A stretch of DNA of 64,000 nucleotides from Parvibaculum sp. (GTDB lineage: Bacteria > Pseudomonadota > Alphaproteobacteria > Parvibaculales > Parvibaculaceae), in NCBI GenBank assembly GCA_017642695.1, contig JAEPQD010000002.1:62001-126000 (forward strand), read 5' to 3'. Below, piece by piece: positions 34,020 through 42,813 of the stretch (the first letter of the stretch is position 1; the number at the start of each line of letters is the position of its first letter). A program made the position numbers and the translations under genes. The notes beneath the pieces are model-generated. The model saw nothing but the letters and a program-made list of their open reading frames with translations, made no database searches and was not told where the DNA came from.

Positions 34020-34240
34020 TGCGCCGGAGAGCGTCTTCCTTCCGGTCCGTCCCGCGGCAAGACGTCTGCGGCGGGGGTATTTTCCGGGGACAAGTTTTTT
34101 TCGGCCGCCTGTCTCGTCCGCTTGTCCCCTGCACTTGTCCCCGTTCTGACGAGTCGTGAGGAGGGGATAACTCCTCTTCTGTCCGCATACGGAGTAACTG
34201 AAAGGGTGTTTGTGACGTTTTTGTGACAGTTCGATGACAG
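34020..34240. other. Convergent intergenic region with inverted repeats
   Basis: 221 bases without a credible gene. It contains GGGGACAAG (34086-34094) followed by a T-run and two inverted copies CTTGTCCCC (34121-34129 and 34134-34142), a small hairpin GAGGAG/CTCCTC (34158-34176), GGGGATAACT (34163-34172), which is repeated inverted at 34279-34288 inside the next gene, and the PhoB-box-like array at its right edge. Confidence 0.6.
34212..34240 (-). promoter_or_regulatory. PhoB-box-like direct repeats (three units, 11-bp period)
   Basis: On the minus strand the sequence reads CTGTCAT-N4-CTGTCAC-N4-ACGTCAC. The first unit matches the Pho box repeat exactly and the second at six of seven positions. 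It abuts the stop codon of the truncated methyltransferase and lies in a convergent gap, so its natural target is not evident. Confidence 0.5.
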
Positions 34241-35032
34241 TCAGGCGGTCGCGGGTGCGATCGCTGTCTCAGCGCCCAAGTTATCCCCGCCCCTTTCGGT
34301 CCTGAATAAACTGCTCCCGATGCGCGGCAGAATGTCGAGATATTCGGTCAGAACATCGCCTTGCGGGCGAATGACGTGAGAGCTGTCGATAAAGAGGATG
34401 TCGTTCGGGCCGAGTTCCGTGAACAGTTCGATCGGGCAGTCTTCGACCTTTTTCCGTATGAGCTCGACGTCGAGTTTCTCGAGCCATGGCTGTTCAAACG
34501 GTTCGATGCATGTTTGGCGGCATTCGTACGACCCATCTTCTTGGGCGTTTCTGGAGATCGCCAGCTGCATCAGTTTCGTTGACTGGCCGCAGCCGATCTC
34601 CACGATGCGTCTTGGTTTGAACTTGCGAATGACATTGTAGAGAAGTTCGGCATCACCGCTTTCGTAGGCGTCGTTGTTGTATCCGAACGCGGTCTCGTTC
34701 GCCGGTTCCATCGGAATGCCGAGAAGCTCGTCGCGATAGTTGAATTCGCCGATCAGTTCCAGTTGCCGTGCAAGATTGAGATCGACGCCGGGCAAGTCAC
34801 GTATCTCGTCGAGCGGCTTCTTGATTTCAACGGGAACGACGGCCGGTGAGTAGTAGTGATGCCGGAGTACGGTAACGCCCACGGCGTCAAGTCTCTCGCG
34901 AGTGCGACGAAACAAGGCCGGGTTCCTGGTCAGAAGACGCAGAAATGGTGTCGCGAGGAGCGCGGCGACGGACAGGAGATAATCCGCCACGGGGCCTGCT
35001 GTGTCTTTCAGTCGTCGCCCAGAACGATTCAT
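34241..35032 (-). CDS. SAM-dependent methyltransferase, C-terminally truncated
   Basis: A 263-aa protein. After an N-terminal hydrophobic stretch (about 17-35), 'RRIVEIGCGQSTKLMQLAI' is motif I of a class I methyltransferase (PF13578 type), 'CIEPFEQPWLEKLD' follows and 'NDILFIDSSHVIRPQGDVLTEYLDILPRIGS' is the conserved late region. From memory, family members continue with a 'G-x-x-V-H-V-H-D-I-F' segment and about 60 further residues; here the frame instead runs into about 30 unrelated residues and stops. The break falls near 34310, next to the odd repeats at 34211-34288. It is probably inactive or altered; treat as a possible pseudogene. Confidence 0.7.
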   Translation of the reverse strand: MNRSGRRLKDTAGPVADYLLSVAALLATPFLRLLTRNPALFRRTRERLDAVGVTVLRHHYYSPAVVPVEIKKPLDEIRDLPGVDLNLARQLELIGEFNYRDELLGIPMEPANETAFGYNNDAYESGDAELLYNVIRKFKPRRIVEIGCGQSTKLMQLAISRNAQEDGSYECRQTCIEPFEQPWLEKLDVELIRKKVEDCPIELFTELGPNDILFIDSSHVIRPQGDVLTEYLDILPRIGSSLFRTERGGDNLGAETAIAPATA

Positions 35033-35159
35033 TGTTTGTTGTTCCTCGCCGCCGCCGCACCGGTGCCTGTAGATGTTCGCCGGCTCAGGATAGCACCGGC
35101 GGACCGGGGTGTGCCGAGAGCCGAAACCGGAGCGGTTCCTGTTTTTCCCGAGGAGAGTT

Positions 35160-36497
35160 TCATCCGGTTGCGCCGTCCGTCGTTTTGGGTGCTGCCGTTT
35201 CCCTGCCCACCGAGTGATATGTGAACCCTGCTTCCGCCATCTCCGCCGGACGGTAGATGTTGCGCAGGTCGACGATAAGCGGCTCTTTCAGCTCACGCCG
35301 TATGTGATCAAGATCCAGAACACGAAACTCGTTCCATTCGGTGAGGATGAGGAGTGCGTCGGCACCGGGCATCACGCCATAGGCATCTTCCGTCCATTCG
35401 ATATCCGATAGATATTTGCGCGCTTCGCCCATACCTTCCGGATCATAGGCCCTGATCCTGGCCCCGGCCTTCTGCAGAAGAGGAAGGATGTCGAGACTCG
35501 GTGCGTCGCGCATGTCGTCGGTATTCGGTTTGAAAGTGACGCCAAGGACGCCGATTGTCTTTCCGGCGACGTCTCCGTTGCAGGCATCGATGATCTTTCC
35601 GGCCATGCGGCGCTTGCGCTCGTCATTGGCTGCCATGACGGCCTCGACGATCTTTGTCGGACGGCCGACTTTGCGGGCCGTGCCGGTAAGCGCCAACGTG
35701 TCCTTCGGGAAGCAGGATCCGCCGAAGCCTGCGCCTGCCTGGAGAAACTTGGTGCCAATACGGCTGTCGAGTCCGATACCGCGAGAAACGTCCTGGACGT
35801 CCGCTCCCACGCGCTCGCAGATGTCCGCAATCTCATTGATGAACGTCACCTTCATGGCGAGGAACGCGTTCGCAGCATATTTTGTCAGCTCCGCGGTGGC
35901 GCGGCCGGTATAGAGGATCGGCATTTCGTTCAATGTCAGCGGACGATACAGCGCTTGCATGACGGCGCGGGCCCGAGGTCCATCGACGCCGATAACCACG
36001 CGATCCGGCTTCATGAAGTCGTCAATTGCATTGCCTTCCCGCAGGAATTCGGGATTCGAGGCAACATCGAAATCCGCATCCGGATTCATTTTCTGAATGA
36101 TCGCTGTCACTTCGTCGCCGGTGCCGACGGGAACGGTCGACTTGTCCACGACAACCGTGTACCCCCTCAAATTGGGTGCGATGTCCCTGGCAGCTGCATA
36201 GACATAGGAAAGATCGGCGTCGCCATCCTCGCGCGGCGGTGTGCCGACGCAAATGAATACGGCGTCGCTTTCCGGCACCGCCTCCGCGGCCTTTGCGGTG
36301 AAGGAAATCCTTCCGGCATCGACGTTGCGCGCGACCATGTCCTCGAGGCCGGGTTCGTAGATCGGGATTTCGCCGGCCTGGAGCCTTGCGAGTTTTCGCT
36401 CGTCGATTTCGACGCAAGCGACCTCGTGGCCGAGATCGGCGAAGCAGGCACCGGTGACGAGACCGACATAACCCGTCCCGATCATGGTTACTTTCAT
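35160..36497 (-). CDS. ugd: UDP-glucose 6-dehydrogenase
   Basis: A 445-aa enzyme oxidising UDP-glucose to UDP-glucuronate with NAD. 'MKVTMIGTGYVGLVTGACFADLGHEV' is the Rossmann start, 'ELTKYAANAFLAMKVTFINEIA' holds the catalytic lysines and GFGGSCFPKD the catalytic cysteine; the C-terminal UDP-binding domain ends near 'LTEWNEFR'. Length is normal. Its substrate comes from GalU (44361). It provides glucuronate for the polymer, possibly used by the Alg14/Alg13-like pair, and lies 57 bases downstream of rmlA in the same direction. Confidence 0.96.
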   Translation of the reverse strand: MKVTMIGTGYVGLVTGACFADLGHEVACVEIDERKLARLQAGEIPIYEPGLEDMVARNVDAGRISFTAKAAEAVPESDAVFICVGTPPREDGDADLSYVYAAARDIAPNLRGYTVVVDKSTVPVGTGDEVTAIIQKMNPDADFDVASNPEFLREGNAIDDFMKPDRVVIGVDGPRARAVMQALYRPLTLNEMPILYTGRATAELTKYAANAFLAMKVTFINEIADICERVGADVQDVSRGIGLDSRIGTKFLQAGAGFGGSCFPKDTLALTGTARKVGRPTKIVEAVMAANDERKRRMAGKIIDACNGDVAGKTIGVLGVTFKPNTDDMRDAPSLDILPLLQKAGARIRAYDPEGMGEARKYLSDIEWTEDAYGVMPGADALLILTEWNEFRVLDLDHIRRELKEPLIVDLRNIYRPAEMAEAGFTYHSVGRETAAPKTTDGATG

Positions 36498-36554
36498 ATT
36501 CTCACTCCTGGCGCTTTCAGGTCTTGATCCGCTGTCTCAGGCGATATCCGTTCG

Positions 36555-37430
36555 CTATTTCCGCTGTTCCCGAACCAGCGCCCGCAAGTAATCAGCGTAG
36601 CTGCTCTTGCCGATGTCGTGGGCAATCCGCTGCAGCTGTTCGGCATCGATATATCCCATACGGAAGGCAACCTCGTCCGGGCTCCCGATCTTGAGGTTCT
36701 GCCGTTCCTCGATCGTTTCCACGAAGGCGCCAGCCTGCAACAGGGACTGGTGCGTGCCGGTGTCGAGCCAGGTGAAGCCCCGGCCGAGCATTTCGACGGT
36801 CAGGGCCCCGTCTTCCAGATACATCTCGTTCAGGGTCGTGATTTCGAGTTCGCCGCGCGCCGAAGGCCGGACCTCGGCGGCAAGATCGCTTACCCTGGAA
36901 TCGTAGAAATAAAGGCCGGTCACGGCATAGTTTGATTTCGGCTTCTTCGGCTTTTCCTCGATGGAAATGGCGTTTCCTTCTTCGTCGAATTCGACGACGC
37001 CGTAGCGTTCGGGATCGCGCACCCAGTAACCGAATACGGTCGCGCCCTTTTTCCGCCGTGCGGTGCGCTGGAGGATTCCGGACAGGCCGCTGCCGTAGAA
37101 TATGTTGTCGCCCAGTACGAGCGCGCAGCGGCCGCCGCCGATGAAATCCCGGCCAATGATGAAGGCTTGGGCCAATCCCTCGGGTTTTGGCTGGACGGCA
37201 TAGGAGATGGAAATGCCCCAGTCGCTGCCATCACCCAGCAGATGCTCGAAGGAGGCGGCGTCGTGCGGGGTGGTGATGATGAGGATGTCGCGGATGCCCG
37301 CGAGCATCAGCGTCGTCAGCGGGTAGTAGATCATCGGTTTGTCGTAGACAGGCAAGAGCTGCTTCGAAATGGCCTTGGTCACGGGATAAAGTCGGGTACC
37401 GCTGCCGCCCGCGAGAATGATGCCCTTCAT
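36555..37430 (-). CDS. rmlA: Glucose-1-phosphate thymidylyltransferase
   Basis: A 291-aa enzyme making dTDP-glucose from dTTP and glucose 1-phosphate. '[46 protein letters not shown]' is the complete nucleotidyltransferase signature (G-G-x-G-T-R-L), '[12 protein letters not shown]' and '[20 protein letters not shown]' follow, all at usual positions. It is part of a minus-strand run rmlC, rmlB, rmlD, rmlA, ugd. Its product feeds both dTDP-L-rhamnose and the dTDP-3-amino sugar of the island. Confidence 0.97.
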   Translation of the reverse strand: MKGIILAGGSGTRLYPVTKAISKQLLPVYDKPMIYYPLTTLMLAGIRDILIITTPHDAASFEHLLGDGSDWGISISYAVQPKPEGLAQAFIIGRDFIGGGRCALVLGDNIFYGSGLSGILQRTARRKKGATVFGYWVRDPERYGVVEFDEEGNAISIEEKPKKPKSNYAVTGLYFYDSRVSDLAAEVRPSARGELEITTLNEMYLEDGALTVEMLGRGFTWLDTGTHQSLLQAGAFVETIEERQNLKIGSPDEVAFRMGYIDAEQLQRIAHDIGKSSYADYLRALVREQRK

Positions 37431-37460
37431 GCCAGTAAGCCTTTCGCTCTTTCGTGCCGC

Positions 37461-38378
37461 TTATACGCGGGGCCCGACAAGCTGGTCCAGAACATCATCA
37501 AGTGCAAACTCCCAAGGCCGGGGTTCGATGCCGAAAACCGTCTTCAGTTTGTCACAATCGAGCGCCGAGTTGGCGGGTCTTTTCGCAGGGGTCGGGTATT
37601 CCGCGGTTGTAATCGGCGTTACCGGTACGGAAGGACCGCCCCGAAGCGAAGAGCCTTTCATGATGGCGCGGGCAAAGCCGCACCAGCTTGTCACTCCGGC
37701 ATTGCAGAAATGATATGTCCCCCAGGGGGGAGTTTCTCCGACCATCATTCGGTCGATGCTGGTGGAAGCCAGCTGCAGCAATGTCCGGGCGATGTCCGTG
37801 GCTGAGGTCGGGTTGCCGGACTGATCGTCCACGACGGAAAGCCGGTCTCGCTCGGCGGCGAGCCGCAACATGGTCTTGACGAAGTTGCCGCCGTGCGCGC
37901 TGAATATCCATGCCGTCCGGAGAATGATGTGGCAGGGCGTGGCCTGCCGCAGCGCCGCTTCTCCCTCGGCCTTGCTGCGGCCATAAACGCCAAGCGGGTT
38001 TACGGGATCGTCCTCCCGCCAGGCGCGTGCGGCGCTTCCATCGAAAACATAATCGGTCGAGATATGAAAAAGCGGAATTTGGGCAGCGTCGCAGGCCAAA
38101 CCGAGCAAGCCGGGCCCGCGCGCGTTCACGGCGTTTGCAAGCTCGGCTTCGCTCTCCGCCTTGTCGACGGCCGTATAGGCGGCGGCGTTGATCACGATGT
38201 CCGGCTTGTGCGCCGCAATCGCTCCCGCAATTGCATCCGCGTCGGTAATATCGAGCAGGTTTCGTGAGAGCGCCGTGACCGACAACCCATGAGCGCCGTT
38301 CGCTGCCGTCAGTTCCGTACCGACCTGGCCATCGGCTCCAGTGACGAGCACATGTCTGGAAGCTCTCGTTCGCGTCAT
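37461..38378 (-). CDS. rmlD: dTDP-4-dehydrorhamnose reductase
   Basis: A 305-aa short-chain dehydrogenase-type enzyme that completes dTDP-L-rhamnose. 'HVLVTGADGQVGTELTAA' is the NADPH site, 'ALSRNLLDITDADAI' is the typical second strand, 'HISTDYVFDG' and 'GVYGRSKAEGE' carry the catalytic T/Y-x-x-x-K set, 'ILRTAWIFSAHGGNFVKTML' and 'VVDDQSGNPTSATDIA' complete the family pattern. The ATG at 38378 overlaps no gene; rmlB ends 10 bases away. Confidence 0.95.
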   Translation of the reverse strand: MTRTRASRHVLVTGADGQVGTELTAANGAHGLSVTALSRNLLDITDADAIAGAIAAHKPDIVINAAAYTAVDKAESEAELANAVNARGPGLLGLACDAAQIPLFHISTDYVFDGSAARAWREDDPVNPLGVYGRSKAEGEAALRQATPCHIILRTAWIFSAHGGNFVKTMLRLAAERDRLSVVDDQSGNPTSATDIARTLLQLASTSIDRMMVGETPPWGTYHFCNAGVTSWCGFARAIMKGSSLRGGPSVPVTPITTAEYPTPAKRPANSALDCDKLKTVFGIEPRPWEFALDDVLDQLVGPRV

Positions 38379-38388
38379 GGAGCGGCGC

Positions 38389-39450
38389 TTATCCGGTCGT
38401 CGCGAGGCCGAGGCGTTCACCCCGGTAGAGGCCGGAACGCACGCGCTCCCACCACTCGCGGTTCTCGAGATACCATCGGACTGTCTTGCGCAATCCGCTC
38501 TCGAAATTCTCTTGCGGGTGCCATCCGAGATCGCGAGCGATCTTCGATGCATCGATCGCATAGCGCTTGTCGTGGCCGGGCCTGTCGGCAACGAAGGTGA
38601 TGAGGTCTTCATGCGGACAATGGAGTGATCCGCTGCACAGATCATCGAGGATACGGCAGATCGTGCGGACCACATCGATGTTCGTGTGCTCGGCGTTGCC
38701 GCCGACATTGTAGGTTTCACCGATGGTGCCACGGGTTGCGATGGTAATCAGGGCACGTGCGTGGTCGTCGACATGCAGCCAGTCGCGTATCTGGGTGCCT
38801 GCGCCGTAGACCGGGAGAGGCTTTCCCTCGAGCGCATTGAGTGTAACGAGCGGGATCAGCTTTTCGGGAAACTGGTAGGGACCATAATTGTTCGAGCAAT
38901 TGCTGGTGATGGTCGGCAGGCCGTAGGTTTCGCGCCATGCCCGCACCAGATGGTCGGAGCCCGCTTTCGAGGCGGAGTAGGGGGAATTCGGCGCATAAGG
39001 CGTTTCTTCCGTGAAGGCGCCGGTCTCCCCGAGCGAACCGAATACCTCGTCGGTCGATATATGGTGGAGGCGGAACCCGGCCTTCGCGGCTGCGCCAAGA
39101 TTTTCCCAGTAGCTACGTGCGACCTCCAGGAGATTGGCCGTGCCGACAAGATTGGTCTCGATGAAAGCCGCCGGTCCGTCGATCGATCTGTCGACATGTG
39201 TTTCGGCCGCAAGATGCATGATGATGTCCGGCGCAAAGCTCACAACGGTTTCCCGAAGAGCAGCAAGATCGCGGATGTCCGTTTGGGAGAAAGCGTAGCG
39301 GTTATTGTCGGAAACGACGCTGAGCGAGTCCAGATTGCCTGCATAGGTAAGACAGTCGACGTTCAGCACATGATGATCGGTTTCTCCAATCAGCATGCGG
39401 ATCACGGCAGATCCGATGAAACCTGCCCCGCCGGTTACCATGATGCGCAT
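38389..39450 (-). CDS. rmlB: dTDP-glucose 4,6-dehydratase
   Basis: A 353-aa extended-SDR enzyme converting dTDP-glucose to dTDP-4-keto-6-deoxyglucose. '[20 protein letters not shown]' (NAD site), '[10 protein letters not shown]', '[11 protein letters not shown]', '[12 protein letters not shown]' (catalytic T-D-E), '[15 protein letters not shown]' (Y-x-x-x-K) and '[18 protein letters not shown]' are all intact. Its product is shared by RmlC/RmlD (rhamnose) and the FdtA/FdtB-like enzymes encoded in the AT-rich island. Confidence 0.97.
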   Translation of the reverse strand: MRIMVTGGAGFIGSAVIRMLIGETDHHVLNVDCLTYAGNLDSLSVVSDNNRYAFSQTDIRDLAALRETVVSFAPDIIMHLAAETHVDRSIDGPAAFIETNLVGTANLLEVARSYWENLGAAAKAGFRLHHISTDEVFGSLGETGAFTEETPYAPNSPYSASKAGSDHLVRAWRETYGLPTITSNCSNNYGPYQFPEKLIPLVTLNALEGKPLPVYGAGTQIRDWLHVDDHARALITIATRGTIGETYNVGGNAEHTNIDVVRTICRILDDLCSGSLHCPHEDLITFVADRPGHDKRYAIDASKIARDLGWHPQENFESGLRKTVRWYLENREWWERVRSGLYRGERLGLATTG

Positions 39451-39476
39451 CGAACGTTCCCCGGTAGCTTGCGTTT

Positions 39477-40046
39477 TCAGGAGGCCGAATAGTCAAAAGG
39501 ACTGTCGAAGTCCGAGAAGCGCGGCAAGCGGGCATCCTTTTCCGACAAGGTTACTTCGGCTGAGGTTACCGGCCACTCGATTGCCAGATCGGGATCATTC
39601 CAGATCAGACCCGCGTCGAGCTCTGCCGAATAGTAGGCGTCAACTTTGTAAAAGACGCGTGTATCGGGTGCAAGCGTGCAGAAACCGTGGGCAAATCCCT
39701 TTGGAACGAGAAACTGTCGCCCGTCGTCGGCATTCAGTGTGACGCCGACGTGACGGCCATAGCTCGGTGAGCCCCGTCTGAGATCGATAGCGACATCGAA
39801 TATCGAACCAGACAGAACACGCACCAGTTTCGCCTGGGCGGCGTCGGGCTTCTGAAAATGAAGGCCTCGGATGGTTCCCGGGGACGCAGAGAGGGATTCG
39901 TTGTCCTGTATGGCGTCGAATTCAATACCCGCCTCCGCGAGAGCCTGCTTGTTGTAGGTCTCGGAGAAATAGCCCCGGGCATCGCCGAAACGTTTCGGCC
40001 GAATGATCTTGACGTCGGGGATTGCGGTTTCTTCAAGCTCGATCAT
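39477..40046 (-). CDS. rmlC: dTDP-4-dehydrorhamnose 3,5-epimerase
   Basis: A 189-aa cupin. '[22 protein letters not shown]', '[19 protein letters not shown]' (catalytic His), '[24 protein letters not shown]' and '[41 protein letters not shown]' are the family motifs in order. I start at ATG 40046; a TTG at 40064 in frame has a slightly longer leader. It is the first gene of the rml/ugd minus-strand run and is divergent from gmd. Confidence 0.95.
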   Translation of the reverse strand: MIELEETAIPDVKIIRPKRFGDARGYFSETYNKQALAEAGIEFDAIQDNESLSASPGTIRGLHFQKPDAAQAKLVRVLSGSIFDVAIDLRRGSPSYGRHVGVTLNADDGRQFLVPKGFAHGFCTLAPDTRVFYKVDAYYSAELDAGLIWNDPDLAIEWPVTSAEVTLSEKDARLPRFSDFDSPFDYSAS

Positions 40047-40150
40047 GTGGGTCGCTATCTTCAATGGCTGAGGCGGCTAATCGTATAGCCGGAAAAGGAG
40101 CGCGACAAACGCGGTAGCGGCAGCATAAGGGATCGGCGACCTCCAGGTGA

Positions 40151-40190
40151 GGTGCCTCCGCTCCCGACAAGGTGCCTTTCTCCCGGGAGA
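40151..40190. promoter_or_regulatory. Direct repeat plus palindrome in the rmlC-gmd divergent promoter region
   Basis: GGTGCCT occurs at 40151-40157 and again at 40171-40177 (20-bp spacing, two helical turns), each followed after two or three bases by CTCCCG. The second copy runs into the perfect 12-bp palindrome TCTCCCGGGAGA (40179-40190). The region separates the rml operon from gmd and may hold a shared operator. Confidence 0.35.
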
Positions 40191-40281
40191 GTTAACAGGC
40201 TTGCATGGACGGACAAAAAACGCTCAATTCCCCTGAACTTGGGATCCATGCCCCGCCCGGTTGTCCTTTTGAGGAGCGAAT

Positions 40282-41361
40282 GTGACGGCGTCGACATCGA
40301 AAAGAGCCCTTATTACCGGCATTACCGGTCAGGATGGAGCCTGGCTTGCCCGGTTGCTGCTCGACAAGGGTTATATCGTACATGGCGTCAAGCGCCGTTC
40401 GTCCTCCTTCAATACGGGCCGGATCGACGATCTGTATCAAGATCCCCACCTCGACTGCGTGCGTCTCTTTCTTCACTATGGAGATCTGACGGATGCGACA
40501 AACCTCATACGGATCGTCCAGGAAACGCAGCCGGACGAAATCTACAATCTCGCTGCGCAAAGCCATGTGCATGTGAGCTTCGAGACGCCGGAGTACACGG
40601 CAAATGCCGACGCTATAGGCACGCTGCGCCTCCTGGAAGCAATTCGCATTCTCGGTATGTCGGAGAGTGTCCGGTTCTATCAGGCATCCACGTCCGAGCT
40701 CTACGGCAAGGCGCAGGAAACCCCACAGAACGAACGCACCCCTTTCTATCCCCGCAGCCCCTATGCGGTTGCGAAGCTTTATGCGTTCTGGACCACGGTG
40801 AACTACCGCGAGGCCTACGGTATGCATGCCTCGAACGGCATCCTCTTTAACCATGAGGGGCCGACCCGGGGTGAAACCTTTGTCACGCGCAAGATCACGC
40901 GTGCTGTCGCTGCAATCGAACTCGGTGTGCAGGATGTTCTCTATCTCGGCAATATCGACGCGCGCCGGGATTGGGGGCATTCGCGTGACTATGTCGAGGG
41001 GATGTGGCGCATCGTACAGCAAGACGAACCAGACGATTATGTGCTGGCGACCGGCGAAACGCATTCGGTGCGCGAGTTCGTGGAGCTTGCCTTTCTGGAA
41101 GTCGGCCGGCATATCGCGTGGAAAGGAGCCGGTGCAGATGAAGTCGGGATCGATGAGGTCAGCGGAAAGGTTCTGGTCCGTATCGATCCGCGCTATTTCA
41201 GACCAACGGAGGTCGATATCCTTCTGGGCGACGCGAGCAAGGCGCACCAGAAGCTGGGGTGGCGTCACGAAACGTGCTTCCGCGACCTCGTGGCTGAAAT
41301 GGTAGCCGCCGATCTCAAAACCGTCGCGCGAGAGGCAAATCGGGTCAGCCGTCACGACTAA
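40282..41361 (+). CDS. gmd: GDP-mannose 4,6-dehydratase
   Basis: A 359-aa extended SDR making GDP-4-keto-6-deoxymannose. The start is GTG 40282 after GAGGAG. '[47 protein letters not shown]' includes the R-R-S-S-x-x-N-T-x-R-I stretch that binds NADP and the neighbouring subunit in Gmd tetramers; '[37 protein letters not shown]' holds the catalytic T, E, Y and K. It uses GDP-mannose from ManC (45525). No recognisable GDP-fucose synthase or classical Rmd is in the window, so the next step may be performed by the paralog directly downstream. Confidence 0.95.
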   Translation: MTASTSKRALITGITGQDGAWLARLLLDKGYIVHGVKRRSSSFNTGRIDDLYQDPHLDCVRLFLHYGDLTDATNLIRIVQETQPDEIYNLAAQSHVHVSFETPEYTANADAIGTLRLLEAIRILGMSESVRFYQASTSELYGKAQETPQNERTPFYPRSPYAVAKLYAFWTTVNYREAYGMHASNGILFNHEGPTRGETFVTRKITRAVAAIELGVQDVLYLGNIDARRDWGHSRDYVEGMWRIVQQDEPDDYVLATGETHSVREFVELAFLEVGRHIAWKGAGADEVGIDEVSGKVLVRIDPRYFRPTEVDILLGDASKAHQKLGWRHETCFRDLVAEMVAADLKTVAREANRVSRHD

Positions 41362-41423
41362 CTGTCGTCAACATTGTGGATTTGACGCTTGCAGATACCG
41401 AGGCATTCCATCGTGGGTCCGAC

Positions 41424-42482
41424 ATGCCTGTTGCCCTGATAACCGGCATCACCGGCCAGGACGGGGGATATCTCACCGAACTGCTCCTGGGAAAAGGCTA
41501 TGTAGTTCACGGGCTCTCGCGTATGGCGGAAAGCCTTGACCGGGAAAGATTTCAGGACGTCGCCGATATCGAGAATCGTCTTCATCTTTACAACTGCGAT
41601 CTGCGAGACGGTGACACCGTATTCCGGCTCGTCGAAGGGATACGGCCTGCCGAAATCTACAATCTTGCAGCTCAGACTCATGTTCAGGCGAGCTACGGGG
41701 AACCGGGTATCACGGCGGATGTAAATGCGGCCGGGGCGGATCGATTGCTGAAAGCTCTTGAAAGGATTTTCCCGTCTCGTGATGTGCGCTTCTTTCAGGC
41801 ATCGACCTCGGAGATGTTCGGAGACGCCCCCGGCGTTCTCTTGAATGAAGAGACGCCGCTTCGTCCCTTGAGTCCCTACGCCGTTTCAAAAAGGCAGGCT
41901 TTCGAGGCGACTGTGAAGTTTCGAGAAGCGTTGGGATTTTTCGCCTCGAACGGTATTCTTTTCAATCACGAGAGTCCGTACCGGGGTCTTTCTTTCGTTA
42001 CGCGGAAGATCTCGTCCGCCGTCGCCGCTCGCCACCTGGGAGACAAACAACCCCTCCGGCTAGGAAACCTGGATGTTCGTCGGGACTGGGGACATGCGCG
42101 AGACTACGCCGAAGCCATGTGGCTAATGTTGCAGCATGGATCTCCCGGCGACTATGTGTTGGCAACGGGTGAAAATCACTCGGTGCGTGAGTTCGTTGAA
42201 GTCGCTTTTGCAGAGACCGGACGAGAGATCGAATGGCAAGGCACGGGGATGGACGAACGAGGACTTGATGCGCAGACGCGCGAAGTGCTGGTCGAGATCG
42301 ATCCGGCCTTTTTCCGGCATGTGGACGTCGTTGCGACCCTCGGTGATGCTTCGAAAGCGAGGGCGGAGCTGGGCTGGAGCCCGCGCGTGAGTTTTCGTGC
42401 TCTTGTTGGCGAGATGGTTGCAGGTGACATACATCGGCTGTCCAAACTGGCTCTTTTTGGTACATCAGATGGGCGAGCTTGA
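41424..42482 (+). CDS. Diverged Gmd-like paralog (NDP-sugar dehydratase/reductase)
   Basis: A 352-aa protein clearly related to the Gmd encoded immediately upstream: same '[11 protein letters not shown]' start, 'YNLAAQTHVQASYGEPGITADVNAAG', 'QASTSEMFGDAPGVLLNEETPLRPLSPYAVSKRQAF' (T, E, Y-x-x-x-K kept) and '[22 protein letters not shown]'. It lacks the R-R-S-S-x-x-N-T-x-R-I segment, having S-R-M-A-E-S-L-D-R-E-R-F instead, so cofactor contacts and oligomer form probably differ. ATG 41424 is chosen because the conserved part starts there (GTG 41376 also possible). It may act on another GDP sugar or as the 4-keto reductase. Confidence 0.85.
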   Translation: MPVALITGITGQDGGYLTELLLGKGYVVHGLSRMAESLDRERFQDVADIENRLHLYNCDLRDGDTVFRLVEGIRPAEIYNLAAQTHVQASYGEPGITADVNAAGADRLLKALERIFPSRDVRFFQASTSEMFGDAPGVLLNEETPLRPLSPYAVSKRQAFEATVKFREALGFFASNGILFNHESPYRGLSFVTRKISSAVAARHLGDKQPLRLGNLDVRRDWGHARDYAEAMWLMLQHGSPGDYVLATGENHSVREFVEVAFAETGREIEWQGTGMDERGLDAQTREVLVEIDPAFFRHVDVVATLGDASKARAELGWSPRVSFRALVGEMVAGDIHRLSKLALFGTSDGRA

Positions 42483-42813
42483 GGCCGATGGCCGCATGGG
42501 AGTTTTGACTGTTTTCGTTAAGCACGACAGATACCGGGAAGCGTCGGTTGGTGCCCCAAGTTGTTGAGGAGTCAAACAGGGTACCTACTTTATATAGAAG
42601 GCCTCCAGCTTCCTTGTTCCGGGGCGGCAAGTTGAGAATTTGAAGCCGGGTGTCTTCGGCAGGTTTTGTGACCTTGGGAGAGAGGATAGACTTCTGTCCG
42701 ACAGAAGGGTTATCTGCCCTGGTTTCGAGAGTAAAACAGGCTGGCCGGCCATATGTGGGGTTTGCGTACGGCAGAAGCTGGTTCTGTTCGTGTGATCTTT
42801 TGGGGGTTCACCG
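42483..42813 (+). promoter_or_regulatory. 331-bp intergenic region with a 17-bp palindrome, likely promoter of the WcaJ-like gene
   Basis: Somewhat AT-richer than its flanks and without a credible gene. CTTCTGTC-C-GACAGAAG (42691-42707) is a perfect 8+1+8 palindrome, about 107 bases before the ATG at 42814. An AT-rich TTTATATAG (42590-42598) could be a -10 region. GGGGG stands before the downstream start. No promoter can be fixed with certainty. Confidence 0.5.

Noticed and set aside
34095-34101. T-run at 34095 as a terminator for the F420-beta-like gene
   Set aside because: No stem immediately precedes it; the GGGGACAAG/CTTGTCCCC arms lie on both sides of the T-run.
40111-40119. GCGGTAGCG resembling the ops/JUMPStart element of RfaH-controlled operons
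   Set aside because: Only the short core matches, the flanking JUMPStart sequence is absent, and RfaH control is not typical of this group.
40192-41355. 387-codon minus-strand frame opposite gmd
   Set aside because: Shadow of the intact gmd gene.
2659-42598. Recurring CTTTATATAG-like words (near 2659, 4707 and 42588)
   Set aside because: Short, AT-rich and in unrelated contexts (inside a gene, inside the riboswitch, in a promoter gap); chance likely.
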